Positions 52,748 to 61,490 of a DNA stretch of 64,000 nucleotides are shown piece after piece. The notes beneath the pieces are model-generated. The model had not been told where the DNA came from. It searched no databases and was given only the letters and a program-made list of their open reading frames with translations. Origin of the DNA: CBDCZI01 sp965224495. GTDB taxonomy: Bacteria; Bacteroidota; Bacteroidia; Cytophagales; JAAEPT01. The stretch is taken from the NCBI GenBank assembly GCA_965224495.1, contig CBDCZI010000022.1, positions 100,733-164,732 on the forward strand. Direction: 5' to 3'. Position numbers and translations under genes: made by a program. The stretch's first letter is position 1, and each line of letters begins with the position of its first letter.

Positions 52748-55700
52748 ATGAAAAATAATAACACATATTGGAAAGGTGTAGAGGAACTAGAACAAACGCC
52801 AGAATTCGTTGCTAAAGCGAAGGAGGAGTTTGCTGAGTTTCTTCCTATGAGTGAATCTAACCCTTCGAATGGTGAAGCTGATGATAATTCAAGAAGAGAT
52901 TTCTTGAAATTGATGGGCTTTGGTTTCGCTGCAGCTACTTTAGTTGCTTGTGAAGCACCAGTAAGAAAAATTATTCCTTACGTAAACAAACCAATCGAAA
53001 TAGAACCAGGTCGTGCGAACTATTACGCATCTTCTTACGTCAACGGAAGTGAGTATTGTAGCATCGTAGTGAAAACAAGAGAAGGTCGTCCTATCAAAAT
53101 TGAAGGGAATACTGAATCTACAATCACACAAGGTGGTGTAAATACGCAAGTACAAGCATCAGTTCTTTCTTTGTACGATATTGCTCGTCAAAAGAAATTT
53201 ACAAACAAAGGAAAGAACATCACAAGAAAAGCTGCTGATAAAGCAATTATCAAAGGATTAACGTCGGCAAGTAAAATTGCTATCGTTTCTGAATCTGTAA
53301 TTAGTCCTACAGTGAACGCAGCTATTAAAGAGTTCAAAACAGCATTTACATCTGCGGAGCATATTATGTATGATCCGATATCGGCAAACGGTATTGTAAA
53401 AGCAAACAATGGAATTTTCCCTAACTATAAATTTGGAAAAGCTGACGTAGTAGTTGGTTTCTTTGCAGACTTTTTAGGTGGATGGGGTTCTTCTATCGAA
53501 TATACACGTGATTACGCTACTCAAAGAAAAGTGAGAAGAGGTAAGAACGCTAAGAATACAATGAACAAGCATTACCAGTTTGAGACAGCATTGTCTTTAA
53601 CAGGTGCTAATGCTGATGAGCGTATTGCGATCAAACCTTCGGAAGAGCCATTTTACATTGCCAACTTATTTAACTTAGTGGCAAGTGGAACAGGTAATTC
53701 TACTTTGTCTTCTGTAAAAGCAGTCGATAGTACAGAATTGAAGGCAGCAGCAAAAGCGTTATTGTCAGCAAAAGGGAAATCACTTGTAGTGAGTGCCTCA
53801 AATGACGTAGCTGTTCAATCTTTAGTTCGTGACATCAACGCAATGTTGTCAAATGTTGGAACGACAGTTGAATTAGCAAATGCTTTGTTAACAAAACAAG
53901 GAGATGACGCAAAGATGAGTAACTTCATCAAAAGCGTAGCTCAATATGATGCAGTTATCTTTTTAGAGGTAAATCCAGTTTACAATCACCCAAAAGGAGC
54001 TGATTTGGCAAAAGGATTAGCTAAAGTTAAATTGTCAGTAGCAATATCTGACCGTTTAGATGAGACTTCATCATTAGCAACTTACCATACACCAAGTTTA
54101 CACAACTTAGAGTCTTGGGGAGATGCTTTACCAAAGTCAAAAACGTACAGTATTGTTCAGCCTACAATTACTCCTATTTTTGAAAACCCGAAATATGGTT
54201 ACGAAAACAGAGCAGCAATTGAGTCTTTATTGACTTGGGCAGGAAACGCAACAACTTCTTATGATTTTGTAAGAAAAGTTGCTGAAACTACTATTTACCC
54301 ATCAACTTCAGGATTTGCTTCATTCGAAGCATTCTGGATAGAGTTGTTGAAAACAGGTGTTGTTGAACTTGGTTCAGTAGCTAAAACTGAAAAAGTAGCT
54401 ACAGTTTCTGTATCGGCTCAAGAAGCTTACAATACAATTTCTTCAACATACAAAGCAACTTCAGGAGTTGAGTTGTTTCTTTTCGCTAATCAAAGTGTAG
54501 GAGCAGGTCACCAAGCCAATAACCCTTGGTTACAAGAAGTGCCAGATGCAATATCTAAAGTATGTTGGGATAACTACATTGCTGTTTCGCCAATCGATAT
54601 GAGAGAATCAAACCTTATCGAAGGAGGGTTGGAGCAAGGAGACGTATTAAGTATTACAATTAATGGAGCAGAGGCTAAATTGCCAGTAGTTGTTCAACCA
54701 GGTCAAAAAGCAGGAACTATTTCTGTTGCTTTAGGGTACGGAAGAACAAAAGCAGGTCAATTAGCAGGAGGATTAAACGAAGAACATAAAGTAAATGCCG
54801 AAGGTATTGCTGCAATTGGTTCGGACGTTTATGATTTCGTTGCAACTACAAATGGAACATTAAATTATTCTATTACAGGTGTAGCTGTTACCAAAGACAA
54901 TACCACACGTCGTATCGCACAAACACAAACTCACCATACAATTATGGGTAGAGATATTGTTCGTGAATCGAAATTAGCAGATTACCAAAAAGGTGAAGCT
55001 AAGTTTGGTAAACAAATGGAAGACCGTTACCAACTATGGGTAACTACAGCAGACGGTGAAAAGCATAAACCAAATACAGTTGATATTTGGGCACCAGATC
55101 CAGCAAGTCCTACAACGGACAAAGACGGGAAGTTGATAGAAGTGAAAACTCACTTGTATCCTAACCATCACTGGGGAATGGTTATCGATATGAACTCTTG
55201 TATCGGTTGTTCGGCTTGTATCGTAGGTTGTCAAGTAGAAAACAATATTCCAGTTGTAGGGAAAGACGAGGTTATTCGTCGTCGTGAGATGCACTGGATG
55301 AGAATAGATAGATATTATACTTCTGTACCTGAGGAAGGGAAAGATGCTGCAGCTATCGCTAAAAGTGTTGATGATAAGAAATGGACAATTGGAGGGAACA
55401 AGGAATTAGAAAAACCTTCTGATTACCCTACAAAAGTTACTTTCCAACCGATGCTTTGTCAGCATTGTAACCACGCAACGTGTGAGACAGTTTGTCCAGT
55501 AATGGCTACTTCTCACTCTTCGGAAGGGTTGAATCAAATGGCTTACAACAGGTGTATTGGTACAAGATATTGTGCTAACAACTGTGCTTACAAAGTACGT
55601 CGTTTCAACTGGTTTAACTACTCAGATAGTAGAGATACAGGAAGAGAGTTTATGGGAGTAAACGTTGCTCAAAATGACGATTTAGCTAAAATGGTATTGA

Positions 55701-56002
55701 ACCCAGACGTTATGGTTCGTGCACGTGGAGTAATTGAAAAATGCTCAATGTGTGTACAACGTATTCAGTCAGGTAAATTAGACGCTAAATTGAACAAGAG
55801 AAAAGTAATCGATGGAGAAATCCAAGTAGCTTGTGCTCAATCTTGTCCTGCAGATGCAATTACATTCGGAGATATGAATGATGCAGAGAGTCAAATCAGC
55901 AAAGTATTAGCTGAGGAAGCAGCAGATCGTAAGTACCACGTATTGGAAGAGCTTAATGTGAAGCCTAACGTAACTTACTTAACTAAAATTAGAAATATTT
56001 AA
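52748..56002 (+). CDS. actB: Alternative complex III subunit ActB, molybdopterin-like plus Fe-S
   Basis: A 1084-residue fusion. The N-terminal SRRDFLKLMGFGFAAATLVAC (48-68) combines a twin-arginine motif with a lipobox-like LVAC (Cys68), suggesting export by Tat and lipid anchoring. The large middle part is a molybdopterin-oxidoreductase-like domain that in this family has lost the cofactor. The C-terminal ferredoxin-like domain carries CIGCSACIVGCQVENNIP, CQHCNHATCETVCPV, CIGTRYCANNCAYKVRRFNW and CSMCVQRIQ with CAQSCPADAITFG, enough for four clusters. It passes electrons from quinol oxidation to ActA haems. Confidence 0.94.
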   Translation: MKNNNTYWKGVEELEQTPEFVAKAKEEFAEFLPMSESNPSNGEADDNSRRDFLKLMGFGFAAATLVACEAPVRKIIPYVNKPIEIEPGRANYYASSYVNGSEYCSIVVKTREGRPIKIEGNTESTITQGGVNTQVQASVLSLYDIARQKKFTNKGKNITRKAADKAIIKGLTSASKIAIVSESVISPTVNAAIKEFKTAFTSAEHIMYDPISANGIVKANNGIFPNYKFGKADVVVGFFADFLGGWGSSIEYTRDYATQRKVRRGKNAKNTMNKHYQFETALSLTGANADERIAIKPSEEPFYIANLFNLVASGTGNSTLSSVKAVDSTELKAAAKALLSAKGKSLVVSASNDVAVQSLVRDINAMLSNVGTTVELANALLTKQGDDAKMSNFIKSVAQYDAVIFLEVNPVYNHPKGADLAKGLAKVKLSVAISDRLDETSSLATYHTPSLHNLESWGDALPKSKTYSIVQPTITPIFENPKYGYENRAAIESLLTWAGNATTSYDFVRKVAETTIYPSTSGFASFEAFWIELLKTGVVELGSVAKTEKVATVSVSAQEAYNTISSTYKATSGVELFLFANQSVGAGHQANNPWLQEVPDAISKVCWDNYIAVSPIDMRESNLIEGGLEQGDVLSITINGAEAKLPVVVQPGQKAGTISVALGYGRTKAGQLAGGLNEEHKVNAEGIAAIGSDVYDFVATTNGTLNYSITGVAVTKDNTTRRIAQTQTHHTIMGRDIVRESKLADYQKGEAKFGKQMEDRYQLWVTTADGEKHKPNTVDIWAPDPASPTTDKDGKLIEVKTHLYPNHHWGMVIDMNSCIGCSACIVGCQVENNIPVVGKDEVIRRREMHWMRIDRYYTSVPEEGKDAAAIAKSVDDKKWTIGGNKELEKPSDYPTKVTFQPMLCQHCNHATCETVCPVMATSHSSEGLNQMAYNRCIGTRYCANNCAYKVRRFNWFNYSDSRDTGREFMGVNVAQNDDLAKMVLNPDVMVRARGVIEKCSMCVQRIQSGKLDAKLNKRKVIDGEIQVACAQSCPADAITFGDMNDAESQISKVLAEEAADRKYHVLEELNVKPNVTYLTKIRNI

Positions 56003-56025
56003 TAGGTTTTTAAACTGTAATATAA

Positions 56026-57387
56026 ATGAGTTATACATCAGACATAAGACCGCCATTAGTAACAGGAGGTAAAACATACCATGATATTACGCATGATGTT
56101 TGCCGTCACGTTGAGAATAAACCAAGTGGTTTATGGTTAATGGCGTTTGGTGCTTCTTTAGCACTATTAATGATAGGAGGACTGGCTGTTTACAAGCTAG
56201 TATTTTATGGAATTGGAGAATGGGGAATGAACAAAACCGTAGGTTGGGCGTGGGATATCACGAACTTTGTATGGTGGGTAGGTATCGGTCATGCGGGTAC
56301 TTTGATTTCTGCCGTGTTACTATTGTTCAGGCAACAATGGAGAACAAGTATTAACCGTGCAGCTGAAGCGATGACTATTTTCGCTGTAATCTGTGCTTTA
56401 ATGTTTCCTATGTTACACCAAGGTCGTCCTTGGGTAGGAATGTACTGGTCAATGCCTTTCCCGAATACATTTGGTGAATTGTGGGTTAACTTTAACTCTC
56501 CTTTACTTTGGGATGTATTTGCGATTTCGACTTACTTCTTAGTATCGTTGGTGTTTTGGTATTTAGGATTGATTCCTGATTTTGCTACGATTAGAGATAG
56601 AGCGACAGGAACAAGAAAGAAAATTTACGGAGCATTAAGTTTCGGATGGGTAGGTGGAGCCAGAACATGGATGCACTACGAAGCAGTAGCTTTAATTTTA
56701 GCTGGTCTTTGTACACCATTGGTACTTTCAGTACACACAATTGTATCTTTTGATTTTGCTACTTCGGTAATACCAGGTTGGCATACAACAATCTTTCCTC
56801 CCTATTTTGTGGCAGGAGCGATTTTCTCAGGATTTGCAATGGTACTTACTTTGATGATTATTACACGTAAAGTGTACAAGTTGGAAGATTACATTACAAT
56901 GAACCATATTGAGTCAATGAACAAAGTAATTATGACTACTGGTTCTATTGTTGGTGTGGCTTACATTACTGAGTTTGTTATTGCTTTCTATTCAGGTGTT
57001 GAATACGAGAGATACTGTTTCTTAAACAGAATGGCTGGACCGTTTTGGTGGGCTTATGCAATTATGATGACTTGTAACGTGGTTTCTCCTCAATTGTTTT
57101 GGAGTAAGAAAATCAGAACAAGTCTTGTTGCAACTTTTATTTTATCATTGATAGTGAATGTAGGTATGTGGTTTGAGCGTTTTGTGATTATTGTAACTTC
57201 ATTACATAGAGATTACTTGCCATCAAGTTGGGCAGATTTCTCTCCAACATTAGTTGATGTAGGAACTTACTTGTTTACATTTGGTTTATTCTTCACTTTG
57301 TTCTTTGCATTTGCGAAATTCTTCCCTGTTATTAATATGGCAGAAGTGAAAAGTATTTTAAAAGGAGCGTCTGAAAAGAAAAAATAA
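56026..57387 (+). CDS. actC: Alternative complex III subunit ActC, NrfD-like quinol-binding membrane protein
   Basis: Integral membrane protein of 453 residues with about ten helices, NrfD/PsrC-like. MNKTVGWAWDITNFVWWVGI, GHAGTLISAVLLLFRQQWRT and the WMHYEAVALILAGLCTPLVL block are the conserved quinol-side segments. It provides one of the quinol sites of the complex. The stop TAA overlaps the ATG of actD by 1 bp. Confidence 0.93.
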   Translation: MSYTSDIRPPLVTGGKTYHDITHDVCRHVENKPSGLWLMAFGASLALLMIGGLAVYKLVFYGIGEWGMNKTVGWAWDITNFVWWVGIGHAGTLISAVLLLFRQQWRTSINRAAEAMTIFAVICALMFPMLHQGRPWVGMYWSMPFPNTFGELWVNFNSPLLWDVFAISTYFLVSLVFWYLGLIPDFATIRDRATGTRKKIYGALSFGWVGGARTWMHYEAVALILAGLCTPLVLSVHTIVSFDFATSVIPGWHTTIFPPYFVAGAIFSGFAMVLTLMIITRKVYKLEDYITMNHIESMNKVIMTTGSIVGVAYITEFVIAFYSGVEYERYCFLNRMAGPFWWAYAIMMTCNVVSPQLFWSKKIRTSLVATFILSLIVNVGMWFERFVIIVTSLHRDYLPSSWADFSPTLVDVGTYLFTFGLFFTLFFAFAKFFPVINMAEVKSILKGASEKKK

Positions 57388-57917
57388 TGGATAAAGGAAA
57401 AAACTATATTTTAGGAGTTTTCGAAGATGAAGACGTACTTAAAAAAGCGATAACAGAAGTTAGAGCGAAAGGCGTTAATATTTTCGAAGTATTTACTCCT
57501 TATCCTATACATGGTTTAGAAGATGTTTTAGGATACAAAAGATCGAGATTACCAGTAGCTGCTTTCCTATTTGGAATTACAGGTACAGCATTAGCTTTGT
57601 TTATGCAAATCTATATGTTGGTAATTGATTGGCCACAGATTATTGGTGGAAAACCTTATTTTGCTTACATGGATTTTATTCCTGTAGCATTTGAGATTAC
57701 GGTATTATTAGCTGCCTTTGGTATGGTGGGTACATTTATGGTTCAAAATGATTTGAAACCACACAAAGTACCTCGTATCTTTGACCTAAGATCTACTGAT
57801 GACAAACATATTATGGCTATTGATTTGGCTGATAATTCTATGGGAGTTGATGGTTTGTCTGAAGTTTTGAAAGGAACAGGAGCAAGTGAGGTGAATAACA
57901 AACAATTTGAGAATTAA
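57387..57917 (+). CDS. actD: Alternative complex III subunit ActD (DUF3341)
   Basis: A 176-residue membrane subunit with a cytoplasmic N-terminal ferredoxin-fold-like part (GVFEDEDVLKKAITEVRAKG, VFTPYPIHGLEDVLG) and two helices (about 57-80 and 95-120), ending in a soluble tail. This matches DUF3341/ActD, a structural subunit that braces ActC and ActF. Translation is coupled to actC through the overlapping stop/start. Confidence 0.9.
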   Translation: MDKGKNYILGVFEDEDVLKKAITEVRAKGVNIFEVFTPYPIHGLEDVLGYKRSRLPVAAFLFGITGTALALFMQIYMLVIDWPQIIGGKPYFAYMDFIPVAFEITVLLAAFGMVGTFMVQNDLKPHKVPRIFDLRSTDDKHIMAIDLADNSMGVDGLSEVLKGTGASEVNNKQFEN

Positions 57918-57934
57918 TTTAAGCACTACAAAAA

Positions 57935-58636
57935 ATGAATTTAAGATATTTATATAATGGAGTAGGACTTTTATTAGCCATCGTTTTTACGACTGGTTGT
58001 TATGATCCTACACAAAAAGCTACTAGCGAAGATAGAGAAGAAGGGACTATGCTAGAGTATGCTCCTCAGATGTATCACTCGGAAGCTTACGAGCCGATGA
58101 CGCAAATTGTTGATACAACTGCAGGTTTGAACTATTGGCCATTTGAAAAAGTGGGTACAGCAGATTCTTTAGGAGGGCAACCTCACGGAGAGTGGTACAA
58201 CTCTAATTATTTCAACAAGTATGGAATGAATATGAGAACACCACCTGCAAATACAATTAGATACAAAACTTACACAACTCAAAAAGTTACAAAAGGAGAT
58301 TTCGCTCAAGCGGCTGCAGTTCTTGCTAACCCTTACAAATTGGAAGGAAAGAACTACGCGAGTGCTTACGGAACAGTAACTCAAAAAGAGTGTAAAGAGT
58401 ATTATTTAAGATTCTGTTCTCACTGTCACGGTGACAAAGGAGAAGGAGATGGTTTAGTTGGTGAAATCTACGGAGGAGTAGCTAACTTAAAACGTCCAGA
58501 TTTGGTTTCTGTAAAAGATGGTCATATTTACCAAGTGATTACAGAAGGAAAAGGGAGAATGTATTCTCACGCTTCACAAATCGAACCTTTGGAACGATGG
58601 ATGATTGTTAATTATGTTAGAGAACTTCAAAAATAA
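57935..58636 (+). CDS. actE: Alternative complex III subunit ActE, monohaem lipoprotein cytochrome c
   Basis: A 233-residue cytochrome c with a lipoprotein signal (lipobox TTGC, Cys22). The haem motif is CSHCH (161-165) and a candidate distal methionine lies in GKGRMYSHASQ near the C-terminus. Anchored in the outer leaflet of the cytoplasmic membrane, it is the likely electron exit of the complex toward the oxidase. It lies 17 bp after actD and 14 bp before actF. Confidence 0.92.
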   Translation: MNLRYLYNGVGLLLAIVFTTGCYDPTQKATSEDREEGTMLEYAPQMYHSEAYEPMTQIVDTTAGLNYWPFEKVGTADSLGGQPHGEWYNSNYFNKYGMNMRTPPANTIRYKTYTTQKVTKGDFAQAAAVLANPYKLEGKNYASAYGTVTQKECKEYYLRFCSHCHGDKGEGDGLVGEIYGGVANLKRPDLVSVKDGHIYQVITEGKGRMYSHASQIEPLERWMIVNYVRELQK

Positions 58637-58650
58637 TTGAATAGGAAATT

Positions 58651-60036
58651 ATGGCTATTGAAGAACAATTTAATTTTTCTGGTGCGATTAAACGTAAAGT
58701 ATTTACGTTAATGGCAATCGGATTTGGCTTAGCTCTGGTAGGGATTATCGGATTGAAAGCAGGGTGGTGGTCAACGCATCACGCGACGGAACATACTTAT
58801 GGTATTACAACAGATGTTCACGCAACAGATGCACATGGACACGCAGAAGAGGCACATGCTACAGAAGCTGTACATGGGCACGAAGCTATTGAACATAGCG
58901 AAGAAGGACATGGTGAACACCATGAGTCTTGGTACAAAAGAATTATTGCAGCTTTATGGCATAATGCAATTTTCTTTACAGGGGTGTCTCTTGTAGGGGT
59001 TTTCTTTTTGGCTATCCAATATGTGACTTGGTCAGGTTGGTCAGCGTCTATTAAGAGAGTAATGGAAGCAATGGGGTATGGTTTGTTCTTAGGAGCACCA
59101 ATCATCGTTTTAGTTTACGCTTTTGGTTACCATGATTTATTTCACTGGACACACGCAGGGTTAACTGACCCCGAAGCAGCTAATTATGATCATATTATTG
59201 CAGGGAAAGAATGGTACTTAAACCAAACTTTTTATGTAGGACGTATGTTTGTTTACCTTATTGGGTGGATTTTATTATTCTTAGCTATTCGTAAAGAGTC
59301 GTTATTAGAAGATAAAACAGGAAATATCATTCACCATAACCGCCAGATTAACTGGTCTGCTGGTTTCTTAGTGTTCTTTGGTGTTTCTTCATCAATGTGT
59401 TCATGGGATTGGATTATGTCAATAGACACGCATTGGTTCTCGACTTTATTTGGCTGGTATGTGTTTGCAAGTTGGTTAGCTACAGCTATTGCTGTGATGA
59501 TAGTCTTGGTCATTTACTTAAAAGGACAAGGTTTATTGTCAGCAACAAATGAAAACCACGTACATGATTTAGGGAAGTTCTTATTTGGCTTCAGTATTTT
59601 CTGGGCTTATTTATTCTTCTCTCAATTTATCTTGTATTGGTACTCAAATATTCCCGAAGAGGTGGTGTATTTCTTAGAGCGTATGGATTACAATGATAAA
59701 GTTTATGCCTTCTTGTTCTTATTTACCTTTATTATCAACTTTGTCTTTCCTTTATTATGGTTGATGACAAGAGATTCTAAACGTCATTTTGCTTGGTTGA
59801 AAGTAGCCGCTTATGTTGTTATTGGAGGGCATTGGTTAGATTTCTATATGATGATTTACCCAGGTGTAATGAAAAATCAAGGAGGAATTGATTTAGGGTT
59901 CTTTTTCATCGAAATAGGGTTCGCTTTATTGTTTGCAGGAGGGTTTATTTTCATGTATTTGACAGGGTTGTCAAAAGCACCATTAGTAGCTAAAAACCAC
60001 CCTTTCTTAGAAGAAAGTAAACATTTACATATCTAA
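58651..60036 (+). CDS. actF: Alternative complex III subunit ActF with His-rich N-terminal insertion
   Basis: Membrane subunit of 461 residues, related to ActC but without all its quinol residues. After the first helix (about 18-38) comes a hydrophilic segment (43-91) with 13 histidines and many acidic residues (AHGHAEEAHA, VHGHEAIEHSEEGHGEHH), then eight or nine helices (FGVSSSMCSWDWIMSIDTHW is typical). The His-rich loop faces the periplasm or cytosol near the haem subunits and varies strongly among relatives; a metal-binding role is inferred. A strong terminator follows 23 bp later. Confidence 0.92.
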   Translation: MAIEEQFNFSGAIKRKVFTLMAIGFGLALVGIIGLKAGWWSTHHATEHTYGITTDVHATDAHGHAEEAHATEAVHGHEAIEHSEEGHGEHHESWYKRIIAALWHNAIFFTGVSLVGVFFLAIQYVTWSGWSASIKRVMEAMGYGLFLGAPIIVLVYAFGYHDLFHWTHAGLTDPEAANYDHIIAGKEWYLNQTFYVGRMFVYLIGWILLFLAIRKESLLEDKTGNIIHHNRQINWSAGFLVFFGVSSSMCSWDWIMSIDTHWFSTLFGWYVFASWLATAIAVMIVLVIYLKGQGLLSATNENHVHDLGKFLFGFSIFWAYLFFSQFILYWYSNIPEEVVYFLERMDYNDKVYAFLFLFTFIINFVFPLLWLMTRDSKRHFAWLKVAAYVVIGGHWLDFYMMIYPGVMKNQGGIDLGFFFIEIGFALLFAGGFIFMYLTGLSKAPLVAKNHPFLEESKHLHI

Positions 60037-60059
60037 TTAATCTTTTAGATTAATAGCTT

Positions 60060-60099
60060 AAAGCCTCAAAATGAACCTTGTTTGTTTTGAGGCTTTTTT
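60060..60099 (+). terminator. Terminator after actF
   Basis: AAAGCCTCAAAA (60060-60071) pairs with TTTTGAGGCTTT (60085-60096) and is followed by a T run. It separates act from coxB unless read-through is allowed. Confidence 0.88.
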
Positions 60100-60269
60100 A
60101 TGTCATTTTTTTAAATTGTATTTGTTACTAAATGTTGTGATAAATATCATTAAGCAGTTTGATTTATGTTGATTTTTATTGATATTGCGAACTATTCTTA
60201 AGTGACACTCTTTTATGAGTTTTACTTACAAAAAGGATTTATTGTTTTAATAAAAAAATAGAATAAAAT

Positions 60270-61463
60270 ATGGGAACACCATTATTGTTAATTGTAGCCG
60301 CTTTATTAGGGGTGATTTTTTTATTTCTGTTTAGAGTACAGGCTTTAGTGGCTGTATTGCGAGGCTCAGATGAAAAACCGGGTATGTCAAATAAAGTCAA
60401 TGCCTTTTTGTTTTTGGTTTTTGCAGTTGTGTTTACTGTTGGTTATGTGTATTATACATTAGAAGGGGATTATGCCTTACCAGAAGCAGCCTCTCTACAT
60501 GGTATTGAAACGGATAGTTTAATGATGATTACAATGGTGATTATCTCTGGAGCTATGTTGGTTACAAATTTCTTGTTGTTTTTCTTTGCTTACAAATACC
60601 AATACAACGAAAAAACGAAAGCAACTTTTTTTCCAGAGCACCACACATTGGAGTTGATTTGGACAGTTATACCTGCTTTAGTATTGACTTACTTGGTAGT
60701 GCAAGGTGAGGGTGTTTGGAGTACAATTATGTACCCAACAACGGAGATGCAAGCGGAGAAAGTTGAATTAGAAATAGTTGGTTCTCAATTTAAGTGGGAG
60801 GTAAGATACCCTGGGCAAGATAATCAATTGGGAGCACATAAGTTTCTTTCGTTGTCTGCAGAAAATACTTTTGGTATTGATTTAGCAGATGAAAGAGGGT
60901 ATGATGATTTTCAAGTAACGAAAATAGTATTGCCTGTAAATCGTCCAGTACATTTCAAAATCAGAGCTAAGGATGTGTTACATTCAGTATTTGCGGTTCA
61001 ATTTAGAGTGAAAATGGATGCTGTACCAGGTATGCCAACAGAGTTTTGGTTTACACCGACGACTACAACAAAAGAAGAACGTATCAAATTGCAAAGCACA
61101 CCAAGATACATGACTAAGGACGAAGAGGGTAATACAAAAGCAAGTACTTTTAATTATGAAATCTGTTGTGCAGAAATTTGTGGTAAAGGACATAACTCAA
61201 TGCGTTTTGAAATAGAAGTTGTGGAGCAAGACGTTTATGATAAATGGTATGCAAAACAAGCAAAAGCAGCGCCTTTCGTGTTAATCAACGAAGATTATGT
61301 GAAAGCAAATTTACCATCGAATATGAAAGGAGTGTTCGCTAAGAAGTTAGCTCAATTCAAAACAGAAGCAATCCCAACTACGGTTGCCGTTACTGAAGAG
61401 GTTGAGGGTGAAACGAAGACTATTGTAGAAAAAGTTGTAGAGGCTGTTTCTAATACTCATTAA
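60270..61463 (+). CDS. coxB: Cytochrome c oxidase subunit II
   Basis: Oxidase subunit of 397 residues that carries the CuA electron entry site. Three hydrophobic N-terminal segments (about 3-25, 40-62, 90-115), then the cupredoxin domain with ELIWTVIPALVLTYLV, EVRYPGQDN, HSVFAVQFRVKMDAVPGMPT and the CuA binding motif CCAEICGKGHNSM. The N-terminus is longer than in model oxidases, with an extra helix, and the C-terminus has an acidic tail (VEGETKTIVEKVVEA). It is 27 bp before coxA and 230 bp after actF. Confidence 0.92.
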   Translation: MGTPLLLIVAALLGVIFLFLFRVQALVAVLRGSDEKPGMSNKVNAFLFLVFAVVFTVGYVYYTLEGDYALPEAASLHGIETDSLMMITMVIISGAMLVTNFLLFFFAYKYQYNEKTKATFFPEHHTLELIWTVIPALVLTYLVVQGEGVWSTIMYPTTEMQAEKVELEIVGSQFKWEVRYPGQDNQLGAHKFLSLSAENTFGIDLADERGYDDFQVTKIVLPVNRPVHFKIRAKDVLHSVFAVQFRVKMDAVPGMPTEFWFTPTTTTKEERIKLQSTPRYMTKDEEGNTKASTFNYEICCAEICGKGHNSMRFEIEVVEQDVYDKWYAKQAKAAPFVLINEDYVKANLPSNMKGVFAKKLAQFKTEAIPTTVAVTEEVEGETKTIVEKVVEAVSNTH

Positions 61464-61490
61464 TTAAGATAAATTTAAAATATAAAAAGA

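Noticed and set aside
52940..53409. Antisense open frames inside actB
   Set aside because: They are mirror frames of a well-conserved gene, with no start context or homologous features of their own.
60226..60245. CAAAAAGGATTT before coxB resembles the start of box 3 of the dispersed repeat
   Set aside because: It is not preceded by box 2 nor followed by CTATCCCTTATGCG; a short AT-rich match is expected by chance.
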